NCBI GenBank assembly: GCA_024734555.1 | Contig: JANPWX010000557.1 | Location: 201,670-265,669, forward strand | DNA length: 64,000 bases | Source of the DNA: Trochalopteron elliotii | Lineage: Eukaryota > Chordata > Aves > Passeriformes > Leiothrichidae | Direction: 5' to 3' | Shown: positions 1 to 9,500 of the stretch, piece by piece | How positions within the stretch are numbered: the first letter of the stretch is position 1 | Layout of the letters: every line of letters starts with the position of its first letter | The notes under the pieces: generated by a model | Told to the model about the DNA's origin: nothing | Seen by the model: the letters and a program-made list of their open reading frames with translations, nothing else | Database searches by the model: none | Position numbers and translations under genes: made by a program

Positions 1-470
1 GACGGGACAGGGCGTAACGGGGTGGGCGGGTCCTGCCCCCGCACCGCCCGGGGCTCCCCGACAGCCGGCACCGGCACACGCAGCCCGGGGGAACGGGGGT
101 GTTCGGGGGAGCACGGAGATCGGGGGTACCCGGAGGGTCGCTGAGCATTCCCGGGGGGACAGGCACGGCTGGGCACGGTGCCCATGAGGCGGCACGGGTG
201 GGAGTCGGGGCCGCTGATCGGAACACGGGCGTAGGACTGGCACAGTGCCTCGGTTGCCCGCTGCAGGTCCGGGTGGCCGCCGGAGGATCCCCGTGGCTGG
301 GAGGTGGCTGCCAGCAGCATCTCTGGGTGCGAGTGGGGTCCTGTATGTCTGTACCCCTTGGCCCCTCGGACGCAGCCCCCAGCCCCGCTGCCACAGGAAC
401 GGCTGACACCCCGATGCATGGAATCGGAATTGCCGCTTCCCTAAAGTTCCCGCGGTGGCACCGCGTTCTC
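1..470. promoter_or_regulatory. GC/CpG-rich segment, possible promoter edge of a neighbouring gene
   Basis: The first few hundred bases are strongly GC-rich with many CpG dinucleotides and G/C runs, unlike the intronic DNA further right. This is what a vertebrate CpG-island promoter looks like. In the mammalian gene order the gene beyond the MON1A 3' end is MST1R, so this could be its 5' flank, but nothing of its coding sequence is visible here. Assignment to a gene is inference. Confidence 0.4.
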
Positions 471-695
471 TGTTCGCTTCCAGGCCAACGGGACAGCCTT
501 GTGGGGTGCGACAGGCTCAGTACCGGAGTTCCCAGCTGCGAGAAAGAGCAGGGCTGGGAGTGCCACGGCTTTGCCACGGCAGCTGTGAGAGTTATTTCTG
601 TTGTGCCCATTCTATGTCTCATGTCCATTTCCTCCCTGGCCATCCGCACAGTGGCAGGAGGTGCCAGCACCTCTGGGAGTGACTGCTGTTCACAG

Positions 696-812
696 GGATG
701 CAGGAAGATCCTTTACATCCCGATCAGTACACGGATTTGGCCTCCAAATGCTCTGCTGCCATCGGACGCTGGGGCCATGAATCCCACCTTTGCCCAGAGA
801 CCTTTCCTCCAG
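696..812 (+). other. Candidate exon with start codon (unidentified, weak)
   Basis: A stretch preceded by ...gttcacag and followed by ...cctccag/gtgagc has the shape of an internal exon. An ATG at 698 opens a 38-codon frame beginning MQEDPLHPDQYTDLASK. I do not recognise the peptide. A possible continuation follows the pyrimidine-rich acceptor ending at 1207 (ctcccactccag), where a G carried over from the first exon would give the frame starting VNIQECNK. Either could be chance in GC-rich DNA, and no gene is known to me here. Confidence 0.2.
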
Positions 813-2326
813 GTGAGCAGGGCACTGGGGACTTTGGTCTCAGGAGAGGCTGAGCCTGCCGAAAATGCCCTGTGCGTGCCGCCTGGCCAGCCTCAGCCCT
901 CCCAAGGCTCCCGCCCCGTGTTGTGCAAGGCCCGGCAGTTCCGCTGGCTCTGGGCCTTACCCAACAGCTCCTTCCTCCGGCTGCGCCTCTGCTCGGTTTC
1001 GACATGAGCTGGCCGTGGCCAGCTCAGCTCGGGAATTTTGCCGCTCCCAGTCTCCAGCCAGCGCCGCCTCCCGCCAGCACAACCCCGGCAGCCTCGCACC
1101 ACTCCCAGGCAGCTTTCCTGGCTCCCAGCAGATCCCCGGGGCTGGAATGCACCGTACCAAAACTTGGAGAAAACTTTCCCCCCAGCTTGGTCCTCCTCCC
1201 ACTCCAGTGAACATACAGGAATGCAACAAGACTCAGCTTAGGGTCCAGATAATGTTTATGAGCAAAGACAAGCGATTACACTCTAGCAGGAGCCTAAATA
1301 CAGGAGCAGATCCCTGTGCTAGCCCTGCTGGATCCTTCCCAGCTCCCTCTGTGCAGGGGTGTCACCCTGATGGCTCTGCCCCACCTCCAACACCTATTCC
1401 AGCCCGATTCAGACAGCCCCAAAACATGGAGTTGGGCCGTTCACAGGTGCTCAGGGAGGTACAGGAAGCTCAGCAGCAGCTGGCTCGAGGGGCTGGGTTT
1501 GGGGGACAGGTGGTCCTGTGTCAAGGAGAAAACTCCCCATGGGCTGGAGAGCACCATGGCCCTGTACCAGCGGGGTTTCCTTGGCTCTCTGGAGCTGCTC
1601 TCTGTCCCTGTGGTGAGGTGGGCAGAACCCTGCTGTCCCAGCTGGGGCAGGCTGACCCACCCTGCCTGCCAGCATCCCCAGGGACAGACATCCTTTTCAC
1701 AGCCACAGTGGAAAGGGTCCAGGCTTATACAAGATGCCAAGGAGGCAAACCTGCTCTGGGACTGCAGAGGCTCCCTGGTACTTGCGGGGGTCCAGATCCC
1801 CCAAGGCAGGGAGAGGAGCAGTGTGTGCCCCAGGCCAGCCCTGTCCTCTGCCTGGATGGTGTCACCCGCCATCTGTGGGCACAGCAACATAGGGGTCCCC
1901 TGAGTGCTGCCACATCTCCCCTGGGGACCCCCACCCTTGGCACAGCCACAGGATGTCAGAGAAGGGAGATGCCAGGCACAGGGAGCAGAACCCAGGGGCT
2001 CTGCTCCCCTCCAGTAACCTGGGGTACCAGCAGCCCCACTCCAGGACCCCCACAACAAGGGACGGAGCTGGGGACTGCAGAGGAAGAGCAGCCCCCAGCT
2101 GGGGCACTGCCTGCAGCTGAGATAAAGTCCTGTTCATCCCCTTCCCTTTCCCTGTGCACCCCATCTCTAACACCCAGGTTGGACAGTCCCGCAGGTGGGG
2201 TTTCCCTGTGCTCTGGGGTCCCACCGTGCCCTCTCCCCTGGACACACAGCCCGGGAATCCCTGGGAATGGGCTCCCCAGCACAGTGGGGGCTCTTTCAGC
2301 TGGGTCCGTGCCCTGGGTGATGTCCA
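813..2326. other. MON1A 3' flank / probable 3' UTR
   Basis: This 1.5-kb stretch lies downstream of the MON1A stop codon on the minus strand. A CATAAA hexamer (variant poly(A) signal) reads on the minus strand at 1260-1255 and is followed by a T/G-rich stretch, which would give a 3' UTR of about 1.1 kb; the site is a guess. The plus strand is open for 493 codons from 865 to 2346, but the translation is low-complexity P/G/S/Q-rich with no recognisable domain. Confidence 0.35.
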
Positions 2327-2467
2327 TCAGTACGTCTGGGGCGTGAGGATGAAGAGTCGGTCTTCTTCCTTGCGGATCCACTTCATGAGCTTGTTGACAG
2401 CATTGATGGCACCAGCCTTGGTCCCCAGGGGACTGTAGCATATGTAGAGCTCAAAGGCATTGGTTAC
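2327..2467 (-). CDS. MON1A: MON1A coding exon 5 (terminal)
   Basis: Phase-0 terminal exon encoding [15 protein letters not shown]... to ...FILTPQTY and a TGA stop. The acceptor is CAG at 2470-2468. It carries the last part of the C-terminal longin-type domain, which is among the best conserved parts of the family. Confidence 0.95.
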   Translation of the reverse strand, partial: VTNAFELYICYSPLGTKAGAINAVNKLMKWIRKEEDRLFILTPQTY

Positions 2468-4902
2468 CTGGGAGAAGGAACAGACACATGCACGCCACTT
2501 GGGGCTGGCAGTCCATCTTCCCCACCATGGGCTACCAGCAATGGGCAGAGGGGCTCCAGTGCAGGGAGATGAAGTGGTAGTGGGGTACCCTAAATGGGTG
2601 GCATCTGGTTTGCTCAGAACTGGAGAACCAAATCCTGGGGTTTGCCCCGAGAGTGGGTTTTCTCCACAGCACCAAGTTCACGATAGGACATGGCACAGCC
2701 CTTGGTGCCGGAATTCACCAGCTCCCATTGCCACCCCTGCCTGTCCCTTCCTCACACAGGGGCAGACTCATCCCCAAATGGACCAAGGCTGGGGTCCTCC
2801 CTGGAGACCATGGAGCTGGTGCTGTGTGGTGTTACCATCCCCCTTCCCCACCACACAGGACCAGAAAAGACAGGCTCACCAAACCCCCACCAATGGCCTT
2901 ACCCACGCCAGGAGGTTCTCGCGGGGGCCTGTGAAATAGATGTTCTTCAGGGGCCGTGGAGAGTTGTGGGCCCGACTGTGCAGGTACTGGTAAAGCCCCA
3001 AGAGCCTCTCCTTCTCCTCCTCCTGCACGTAGGGAGCCTCAATCTCGGGGCTGCAGGAACACAGCACCCCGTTAACCCCCTGGAGAAGGGGCTTGGCCCA
3101 AGCCACATGAACCAGCGGCTCCCTGGGGGCTCACCTGGTGAAGAGCCCAGAGCTCTTGGACTTGTAGATGAAGTGCCGGAGGTCAGGGATGCCCACCTGG
3201 GCGACGCTGTAGAAGGGGGTGCGCAGGGCCTCCTGCAGGGCGTGCTGCACCCCCCGCCGCCGCAGGCGCTCCTGGAAGCGCCGCTTGCAGTCGGACACGG
3301 TGAAGAAGTCCTCACGGTCAGTGGACACCAGCAGCAGGCACAGGTCCATCTCCTGCTCCAGGTAGGAGATGTGGGCATGGAAGAAACCGCTGGAGTTGAA
3401 TTTAGGGAGGCAAATGGGAGTCCAGGCTTCGCCCTCCCGGAAAGAGGAAGAAGAGCTGATGAGGTTGAAGAGCAGATGGAGGTCAATGGGGTGAAGGAAC
3501 TGATCCTTCTTCCTCACGAGAGACACCAGCTGGTTCCCAGACAGCAGAATGGAGAAGACCAGGCTCTTGGCCTTGGCCTGCTGCAGGCTGCTGCTGACAG
3601 CGTCCCGGACACTGGCGGCCAGGGGCAGGCAGCGCACAGCGCCCATCAGGAAGCTGGGGTCGTGGGCCATGAGGTCCAGCAGGTTGTCGGTGATGCGCTC
3701 GGAGCCAGCCAGGAGCCGGCGCAGGTCATAGTTCTGCTTCTGCTGGAAGATGTGGTTGAGCTGAGTCCAGGTGAGCAGGCTCAGAATCTGGTAGTAGATA
3801 TAGAGCAGCTCGTGGGCAATCTCCTGCTCCGACTGCCGGGTGCGTGCCACCGCCACCAGCACCAGCGGGCTCCTCCGCACGAAGACCACCTTGTAGCCAT
3901 CTGCTTGGGAGGGAGTCCCCGGGGGACCGGGGACAGACCTGTGAGCCTGGCTCCCCAGGGCTACAGCCAGGCTGCAGCCTCTCCTCACAGCCACCCATCT
4001 GCCCCTGGGGACAGTTGACATGGCCTATGGTGACAGGCGAACGGATGGGCAGGCCGTGACCCCCCCATCCCACTCCCCCCCAGGGCAGTACCTGCGTGGA
4101 TGGACCGGATGGCGTTTTTCTCAGCCTCCAGGAAGGACACCAGGGCCATCATGACGCCCATGGTGCTGGACAGGGCCTCCTCAGAGCCATAGCGGGAGTA
4201 CACGGGCTTGCCCGCCTCGCTCAGCACAAAGACGTGCTTCCGGTGCAAGCGCCAGGCGTCCATGGTCACATCCTCCTCCTCCTTCCCTGACAGCACTGAG
4301 TCACGGCGGGTGGTCTGTGGGGATGGCTCCAGCTTCCCCTCCTTGCCCGGCCTCATCTCCTCCTCCAGGTCGAGGGCCATGCCCGTGAGCTGTGTGCTCA
4401 GCTCGCTGAAGTCCTTGCTGATCTGCTCCATGCTGCTCTGCTCAGCCGGCTCCCCCTGCCTCTCCTCGGGGTTCTGCACTGTGGCTGCCCCGTCCTCGGG
4501 ACTGGTCAGGTCCTCGTAGGAACGGGTGTGAACGAACATGGCTCCCTCCTGACCCGCCCCTGGGAACAACGGGCCATGCAGCATCTGTCCACGCGTCCCC
4601 CATGCTGGGGGAAGCATGCAAAGGGGGCCTGCCTCCTCTCCCCATCCCACAGCATCCTGGGGCTGCAGGTCCTGCTCGTGGGGAGTCATGAGTGGGCCCA
4701 TCTCCCCCTGCCCACTCATGGGGAAAGCTGCTCTTTCCCCCCTTGCTTTCCCCCTTGGTGAGCTGTGCTCCATACCTGGCTCTGTGCCCTGTGCCAGCCC
4801 CGGCGTGGGGCTCTCGGACCTCTCCGTGTGCTGGCCATCTCCTGGTGCCAGGGACCCATTGGGCACTTCCCAGCTTTTCTTCTTGTGGACATCTGCAGCC
4901 AT
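2327..4902 (-). CDS. MON1A: MON1A, vacuolar fusion protein MON1 homolog A (complete, 5 coding exons)
   Basis: MON1A pairs with CCZ1 to form the guanine-nucleotide exchange factor that loads RAB7 on maturing endosomes and autophagosomes; it is also tied to secretory trafficking. Joining complement 4902-4776, 4559-4092, 3900-3135, 3050-2903 and 2467-2327 gives 1650 nt, 549 residues plus stop, close to the family length. All junctions are GT-AG and keep frame. The N-terminal ~145 residues are acidic and low-complexity. The first longin domain starts near residue 150 ([18 protein letters not shown]), and the protein ends in the conserved [19 protein letters not shown] tail. The Met at 4902 ([11 protein letters not shown]) was chosen because it aligns with the family N-terminus; two upstream in-frame Mets (4962, 4923) lie in what is probably leader. 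The gene is divergent from RBM6 across a shared CpG island. The first intron (4560-4775) is frame-neutral and stop-free. Confidence 0.96.
2903..3050 (-). CDS. MON1A: MON1A coding exon 4
   Basis: 148-nt exon encoding [20 protein letters not shown] through ENLLAW. It is bounded by a CAG acceptor and a GTAAG donor. The serine codon is split with the preceding exon (AG/C). Confidence 0.95.
3135..3900 (-). CDS. MON1A: MON1A coding exon 3 (central longin region)
   Basis: 766-nt exon holding most of the conserved core, from [20 protein letters not shown] through the [28 protein letters not shown] and [20 protein letters not shown] blocks to KSKSSGLFT. It covers the end of longin domain 1 and longin domain 2. 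The acceptor is CAG next to 3900 and the donor is AG/GTGAGC at 3134. Confidence 0.96.
4092..4559 (-). CDS. MON1A: MON1A coding exon 2
   Basis: 468-nt exon encoding [19 protein letters not shown], an acidic linker with the [19 protein letters not shown] block, and the start of longin domain 1. The chosen acceptor (TTCCCAG/GGGCGG) rebuilds the conserved [11 protein letters not shown] junction with exon 1. The donor is GCAG/GTACTG at 4091. Confidence 0.92.
4560..4775 (-). other. MON1A: MON1A intron 1: 216 nt, in frame and stop-free
   Basis: This intron has a GTATGG donor and a TTCCCAG acceptor. It is 72 codons long exactly, has no stop in the reading frame, and would insert 72 low-complexity residues (starting [14 protein letters not shown]) if retained. 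Removing it restores the family junction, so I treat it as an intron. Confidence 0.8.
4776..4902 (-). CDS. MON1A: MON1A coding exon 1 with start codon
   Basis: 127-nt coding part encoding [16 protein letters not shown] to ...LAQGTEP. The start matches the family N-terminus. The exon probably extends into 5' UTR up to about 4917, where a weak CAG acceptor lies; a separate leader exon in the CpG island is likely but could not be placed. Confidence 0.88.
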
Positions 4903-4917
4903 TCCTCGGGGCAGGAC

Positions 4918-6150
4918 CTGCATGTGACCCACAGTGTCACCCCTGTGTCCCCTCACTTTCAAAGCAAGCCCTGAAACGCTTTGTTCTCAGGGCTAGGCCA
5001 GCACCCATGGCCCAATTCCGCTGGCTCAGCAGGAAGCACCGAGCCCTGGTGAGATGTCAGAAAAGCTGCTCTAATCCACCAGGATTTCCTCTCTCACGCA
5101 GCCCCAGCTCTTTGCAGTCCCCCGGTCACGTCACCTTTCATCCAGGCTTGGCCCCGATTTCCCCCATGAAAACTGCTCAGCCTCCCTGTGCAGCAAGGGG
5201 GAGGGGACATGGCCTTGGGTGAGGCTTGTCCCATACACCTGGGATCCCAGAGGCCTCGTGTTTGCAAAGGGAGGGGTTTATGACCCTCCTTGGACCAGAG
5301 GAGGTGGCTGTGATGGCATGAGGCTGGTGACACTCCTCCTGAGCTGGCACACATGGCGTCACCACAGGAGCTGGGTGCCCTCCCCATCAGAGGCCATGCA
5401 TTCAGCCTGCTCCTTCCTCCCTTCCCTGGGGAAAACCAGCCCAAAAGTGAGCACAAGCAAAAGCAACAGGAGGCAGGCAGGCTGGCTAGGAGCCTGTGCC
5501 TCTGAACCCAGTGGTTAGGGAAGCTCACGGAGCCCAGGCTCTGCCCTGGCACACCTTCTACTCCCAAACCCAATCCCAACTAACGCTGCACCTGGGGGAG
5601 CTAGACTAACCCCTACAAAGTACCACGGAGTGGATCAGGGCCCTGTCCTTACCTGGGGAAGTTCATACAATCCCCAGCCCCAAACCTGTGACAGCTCTGA
5701 AGGGTGTTGGGGAGCTGGTCAAAGCTCCATCCTCCCCCGGGGAGCTAAATCCTCACCCTACAAAACTCTCTGACAGCTCTAGAGAGTACTGGGGAACAGA
5801 CAAGAGCTCTGTCCTCATCTGGGGGAGCCTGAGACAGCCCTGGAGAGTGCCGGGGAGCTTACTGGGATCCCGTCCGCACGTGGGGGAGGCAGACAGCCCA
5901 CTGAAATCCTGTGACGGCCCTGGAGGGTGCCGGGGAGTGGTTCAGGGCTCTGTCCTCAGCTTTCCTCCTCACCCTGCTGACCTTCCCTGGCGAGACTCAA
6001 GCTAGGACCCCCTCCCGGCCCAGCACGGACCCACCCCGACCTTTCCCCCTTCAGCGCTGAGGTGTCACCCTCCTGCAGCCCCGACACAACTCAGGCCCAG
6101 GACCCCCCTTAAGGACAACGCTCAGGGACCCACCTCCGCGGCTCCTCCCG
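4918..6150. other. MON1A 5' leader intron / intergenic
   Basis: No coding frame that I recognise. The stretch is probably the first (leader) intron of MON1A. The only structure seen is the minisatellite near 5620-5965. Confidence 0.5.
5620..5965. repeat. Degenerate minisatellite, about five units of ~60-80 bp
   Basis: The block 'gaca/ggc c/tctgga.agtgc/t.gggga.c' recurs with starts near 5691, 5772, 5833 and 5912, and a partial unit lies before 5690. Each copy is followed by a 'gctc.gtcctc....gggg' segment. Spacings of 81, 61 and 79 bp show that the units have diverged. Confidence 0.65.
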
Positions 6151-6294
6151 GGGCCGCCCTGGAGCCCCCTGGGCACGGCCTAGGCGGGTCGGAGAAGGGC
6201 TGGGAGCCGGCGGCGGGCGGTCACCTCCCACCCTACCCCCGGTCCCGGCCCCGACCGCGGCGACACCCCCGCCATCGCGGCGACCCGCCGCGGG

Positions 6295-6312
6295 GCATCA
6301 TGGGAGTTGTAG
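6295..6312 (-). promoter_or_regulatory. ZNF143/THAP11-type element 1
   Basis: On the minus strand this reads CTACAACTCCCATGATGC, a near match to the known ACTACAANTCCCAGNATGC promoter element bound by ZNF143 (with THAP11/HCFC1). Confidence 0.75.
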
Positions 6313-6331
6313 GCGGTGCGTTCCAAGGGGG

Positions 6332-6347
6332 TCATAGGAGTTGTAGT
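6332..6347 (-). promoter_or_regulatory. ZNF143/THAP11-type element 2 (degenerate)
   Basis: On the minus strand this reads ACTACAACTCCTATGA. The ACTACAACTCC half is intact, but the following CCAG is changed to TATG, so it is a weaker match. Confidence 0.55.
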
Positions 6348-6400
6348 CCGTGAGCCGCAAGGACACGCCTGAGAAGGCGCGGCAGGACGGGGCGCCGGAG

Positions 6401-6418
6401 ACTACAATTCCCAGCAGT
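6401..6418 (+). promoter_or_regulatory. ZNF143/THAP11-type element 3
   Basis: The plus strand reads ACTACAATTCCCAGCAGT, an almost perfect copy of the ACTACAATTCCCAG core. It lies just upstream of the probable RBM6 transcription start. Confidence 0.8.
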
Positions 6419-6419
6419 C

Positions 6420-6531
6420 TCTGGGAGCCCGCGGGGAGGAGGGAGCCGGATGTTCCGGGTTCTCGCCGTGGCGGCTGTGGGGCCTGTGCGAGGCGGGAGC
6501 GGCGGAGCAGGAGGAGGAAGAGGAGGAGGAG
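6420..6531 (+). other. RBM6: Probable RBM6 leader exon (5' UTR), ends approximate
   Basis: A purine-rich stretch downstream of the ZNF143-type element ends at a possible AG/GTGATG donor. It has no coding role that I can see; the first RBM6 start codon is in the next exon. Start and donor are inferred from position only. Confidence 0.35.
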
Positions 6532-9500
6532 GTGATGAGAGTCTCCCGGGAGATAAAGGGGATCGCCTGGGATAAAGGGAATCTCGCTCAGTGGGGTGAG
6601 AGGAGCGAGGAGCGTCCCGAGGGGCTCCCGGGATGGGCTTGACCGGGGTGGAGGAGGGGAGGCTGCGGAGTCCGTGAGGATGGGGGCGGGGGGGATGTGT
6701 CTGTTTTGGGGTCAGCCGTGGTGCAGGAATAGAGAGAGGCTGAGGGCGGCCTGCTGCGGGGCATGAGGCGGCAGGTCCTGGCGCTGTGGGCCCGCAGCTG
6801 CGTGCCGTGGGCTCGGTGTCTTCATCAGGACCCCAGGCCCCAGTGGGATGTGAGTTGTGGGGTTGGGATGCTCGGCCCCTGGATCAGGATACGGTATCTC
6901 ACATGGTGGTGTTGGGGCCTGTCATGTGTGTATCGTTGTGAGCAGCTGTGGTGTTTCTGAGTATCTCAGTGTTCTGAGGCCCTGATCAAGATTAAGGCCT
7001 TTTTTGCACCAGATCATAAGTGTGTCTATCTCGGAATGCTTGTGGTTGTAAAAGGGATGGACCAAGGTGGGCTGGATTCGTGCTGGGGTGCAGAGGATCT
7101 GATGGGAGCTGTGTGGTAGCGGATGTAATCCCAAGTGATGGGCTAAATGGGATTTTGGGCTGTTAGTAAAGGCTTAGGTGGAGGCAGGATGTGGTCTGGC
7201 TCTGGTGGAGGCCAGGTAAGGAAGGCAGTGATCAGTAAAGACTGGGAGTGATGACAGTGACCTCCCATGCTCTGTTTTTAAAAACAATTGGCACCTCAAG
7301 GGGCCGGTGTTGCTGCTGCTGTGTGGTGTTATTTTTGGCAATGATGCTGAAGGTGGAATCCACTTTCCTATCCTGGCAGGGTGTTGGTGGTGTGAAAGTC
7401 TTTTCCAACATTCACTGTTTGGGTACGCACTTGTGAAGTCCTTTGAGACAAGCAAGGTCAGGATAGCAATGAGGTGGTGTGTGTGTTAGAAATTCACCTG
7501 ATTGTCTCTAATACCTCTTTTTAGAAGCATCATACAGATGAAAAGTATGCACATCCCCTTTTTTTAAAATTAAAATTCTCCAGCCTGACACCTATGAGAG
7601 CCAAAATGGTTCCCTCTGCCTTCACTTTCACATGTCAGTGACATGCTTTTGCTATTTCTTCTGAATAAGAGATCTCCTACTTTAATATTGGATGTAACTG
7701 GCTTTCTTGGCTACTTGCAGTTTCTGTAGCTTTGGGTAATAGTTTTCTCTTGTACCTCCTGCAGTACTTGGATTTCACAGAGGCCCTTTCCTCTCTTCAG
7801 CCTTACAAAAACTTTACTGAGTGCAGAAGGTTGTTCCACAGCAAACTGCTTCCTGTCTGCCTGTGTGTAGTTCTGTGTTTGATTTCCTCGTGGTCTATAA
7901 ATACCAAGTCTTGGCAAAATCTATTTGGAGGGAAACTCTGAATATCAGAGTATTTTTCTGAAAATAGCACCCAGTCTGTCACCAATTACCCTTTCTCCCC
8001 CATATGTGGAAAAAAGTGGGAAGTTGGGTGTAAATTGGTGAGGAGATACTTGAGGGCTGTGCTGGCGTTTCCCGCTCGGTCCCTTGACAGATGTCTTTAT
8101 TTAGTCCTCGAGAAGACCCGTTGCTTAGTCTGGCTCAGCTGCCACAATTCCCATGATCAAAGCCATTATTTTACCATAGCAGGATATAAATTGGGATGAG
8201 AGATCCAAGAGTTTACTGTCAGGCTTGGCACGTGCAGTTTGGTCAGTGGAGTCAGGAAGTTCCCCAGAGTTGCCCGGGGAGGGCAGGGGCACGGTCCTGA
8301 GGAGGTCATTGGGTGTAATTGCCAGGGAGCATCTGCAGCTCCACCAGCCTCTCCTGGGAGGGCTGTGTGACCACCAGTCATTGGAGGAACTGAAACCACA
8401 AAAGAGCTTCTCCTTGTTTTGTTGTACCTTCTGTATCTTCTGTGGAGCTGAGGCTTTGCCACCAGAAAGTAGAGCCAGCTGGGATAGGAATAGGGAAAGA
8501 TGATGCATATCTGCCTCCTGAATGTTCAGGGTAATTGTAACAGCTCATTATTGTCCTAGAGAGCTGTTGGTCTGGGCTCTGCCAGTGGCTGGACTGTTTC
8601 CATCTCCTCAGATGCTTGGTTGTGACCAGAGTATGACAAAACTAATGGATGCACAGTTCCGAACACGCAGGTGGCGTTTTGCCGTGATTTGCTGTTGGCC
8701 TGGGGTGTCTTTGGCAAACAGCCTCACTCACACTGACCTGTCTCCCAGCATTTACCTGTGAGCTGGGAGGTGGGAGCTGAGCTGGCAGATACCTGCCTGT
8801 GGCAGAAGGGTGAATCCTCATGGTGTCTCATCATGATGTGCTTTTTTTGGAGCAGTTGTAGCAGGGTGTACCTTCAGGAGATCTTGGTATCAGTGGAAGC
8901 CAGGCTAAGACCCTTCTGTCCCTGTCCTGCAGTTTGCTGTCACCTTGGTTTGTGGGGTTGTGCGGTAAAGCGTATCACTGAAGTGACCTGGGTTAAATAT
9001 AACTCTCTTCTGAGGGTCATGCGTGGTGCAGACCCAGAAAAGCACAAGCTGGCACAACTTACAGCCGGTGCTTTGCCAAAGGCGGAGGCGGGGAGCAGAT
9101 CAGGCTGAGTGGGGGCTGTTGGTTGCTCCCTGTGTTATTGAACCATGACCTCACACTCCTGGAGGTTGCTACATGGCTCAGTGGGTCTGTGCCAGGCCTG
9201 ATAGCTGTCCAGTGATACTTTTTTCCTTGTCTGATAGTTTGAATATTATGTCTAAACAGTTCCCAGCTGGCAAGGGATTTTATTTCTATTTTTTTTTTAA
9301 GCGTTGGTAAGGTTGTTGACTTAAGGAGAGCTGGAGTGGGGGAGGAAAATCCAGAAGGGAAGAGCAGGAAATGCGAGGTCTGCAGGCTGCAGAAGACCTC
9401 GGATGAAAGGGCTGGCTGACAACAGGAGCCATCTCCCTTTGCCTGCCCTCACCATGAAGGGATGTGCTCTTTATTCTCTTAGAAAGAGAACTTTTCCTGC

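Larger units (their letters stand above)
6150..6700. promoter_or_regulatory. CpG island, shared divergent promoter of MON1A and RBM6
   Basis: A dense CpG- and GC-rich block lies between two genes that point away from each other, the usual form of a vertebrate bidirectional promoter. It holds three ZNF143/THAP11-type elements within about 125 bp. No TATA box is obvious. The RBM6 leader exon probably begins near the third element. Confidence 0.75.

Noticed and set aside
865..2346. 493-codon plus-strand open frame called as a protein gene
   Set aside because: It lies antisense to the MON1A 3' end in GC-rich DNA where stops are rare. The translation is P/G/S/Q-rich without a domain. Kept only as a question in the findings.
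4903..4962. Upstream in-frame Met codons for MON1A
   Set aside because: The family N-terminus aligns with the Met at 4902, and a splice acceptor probably lies between the upstream Mets and the start.
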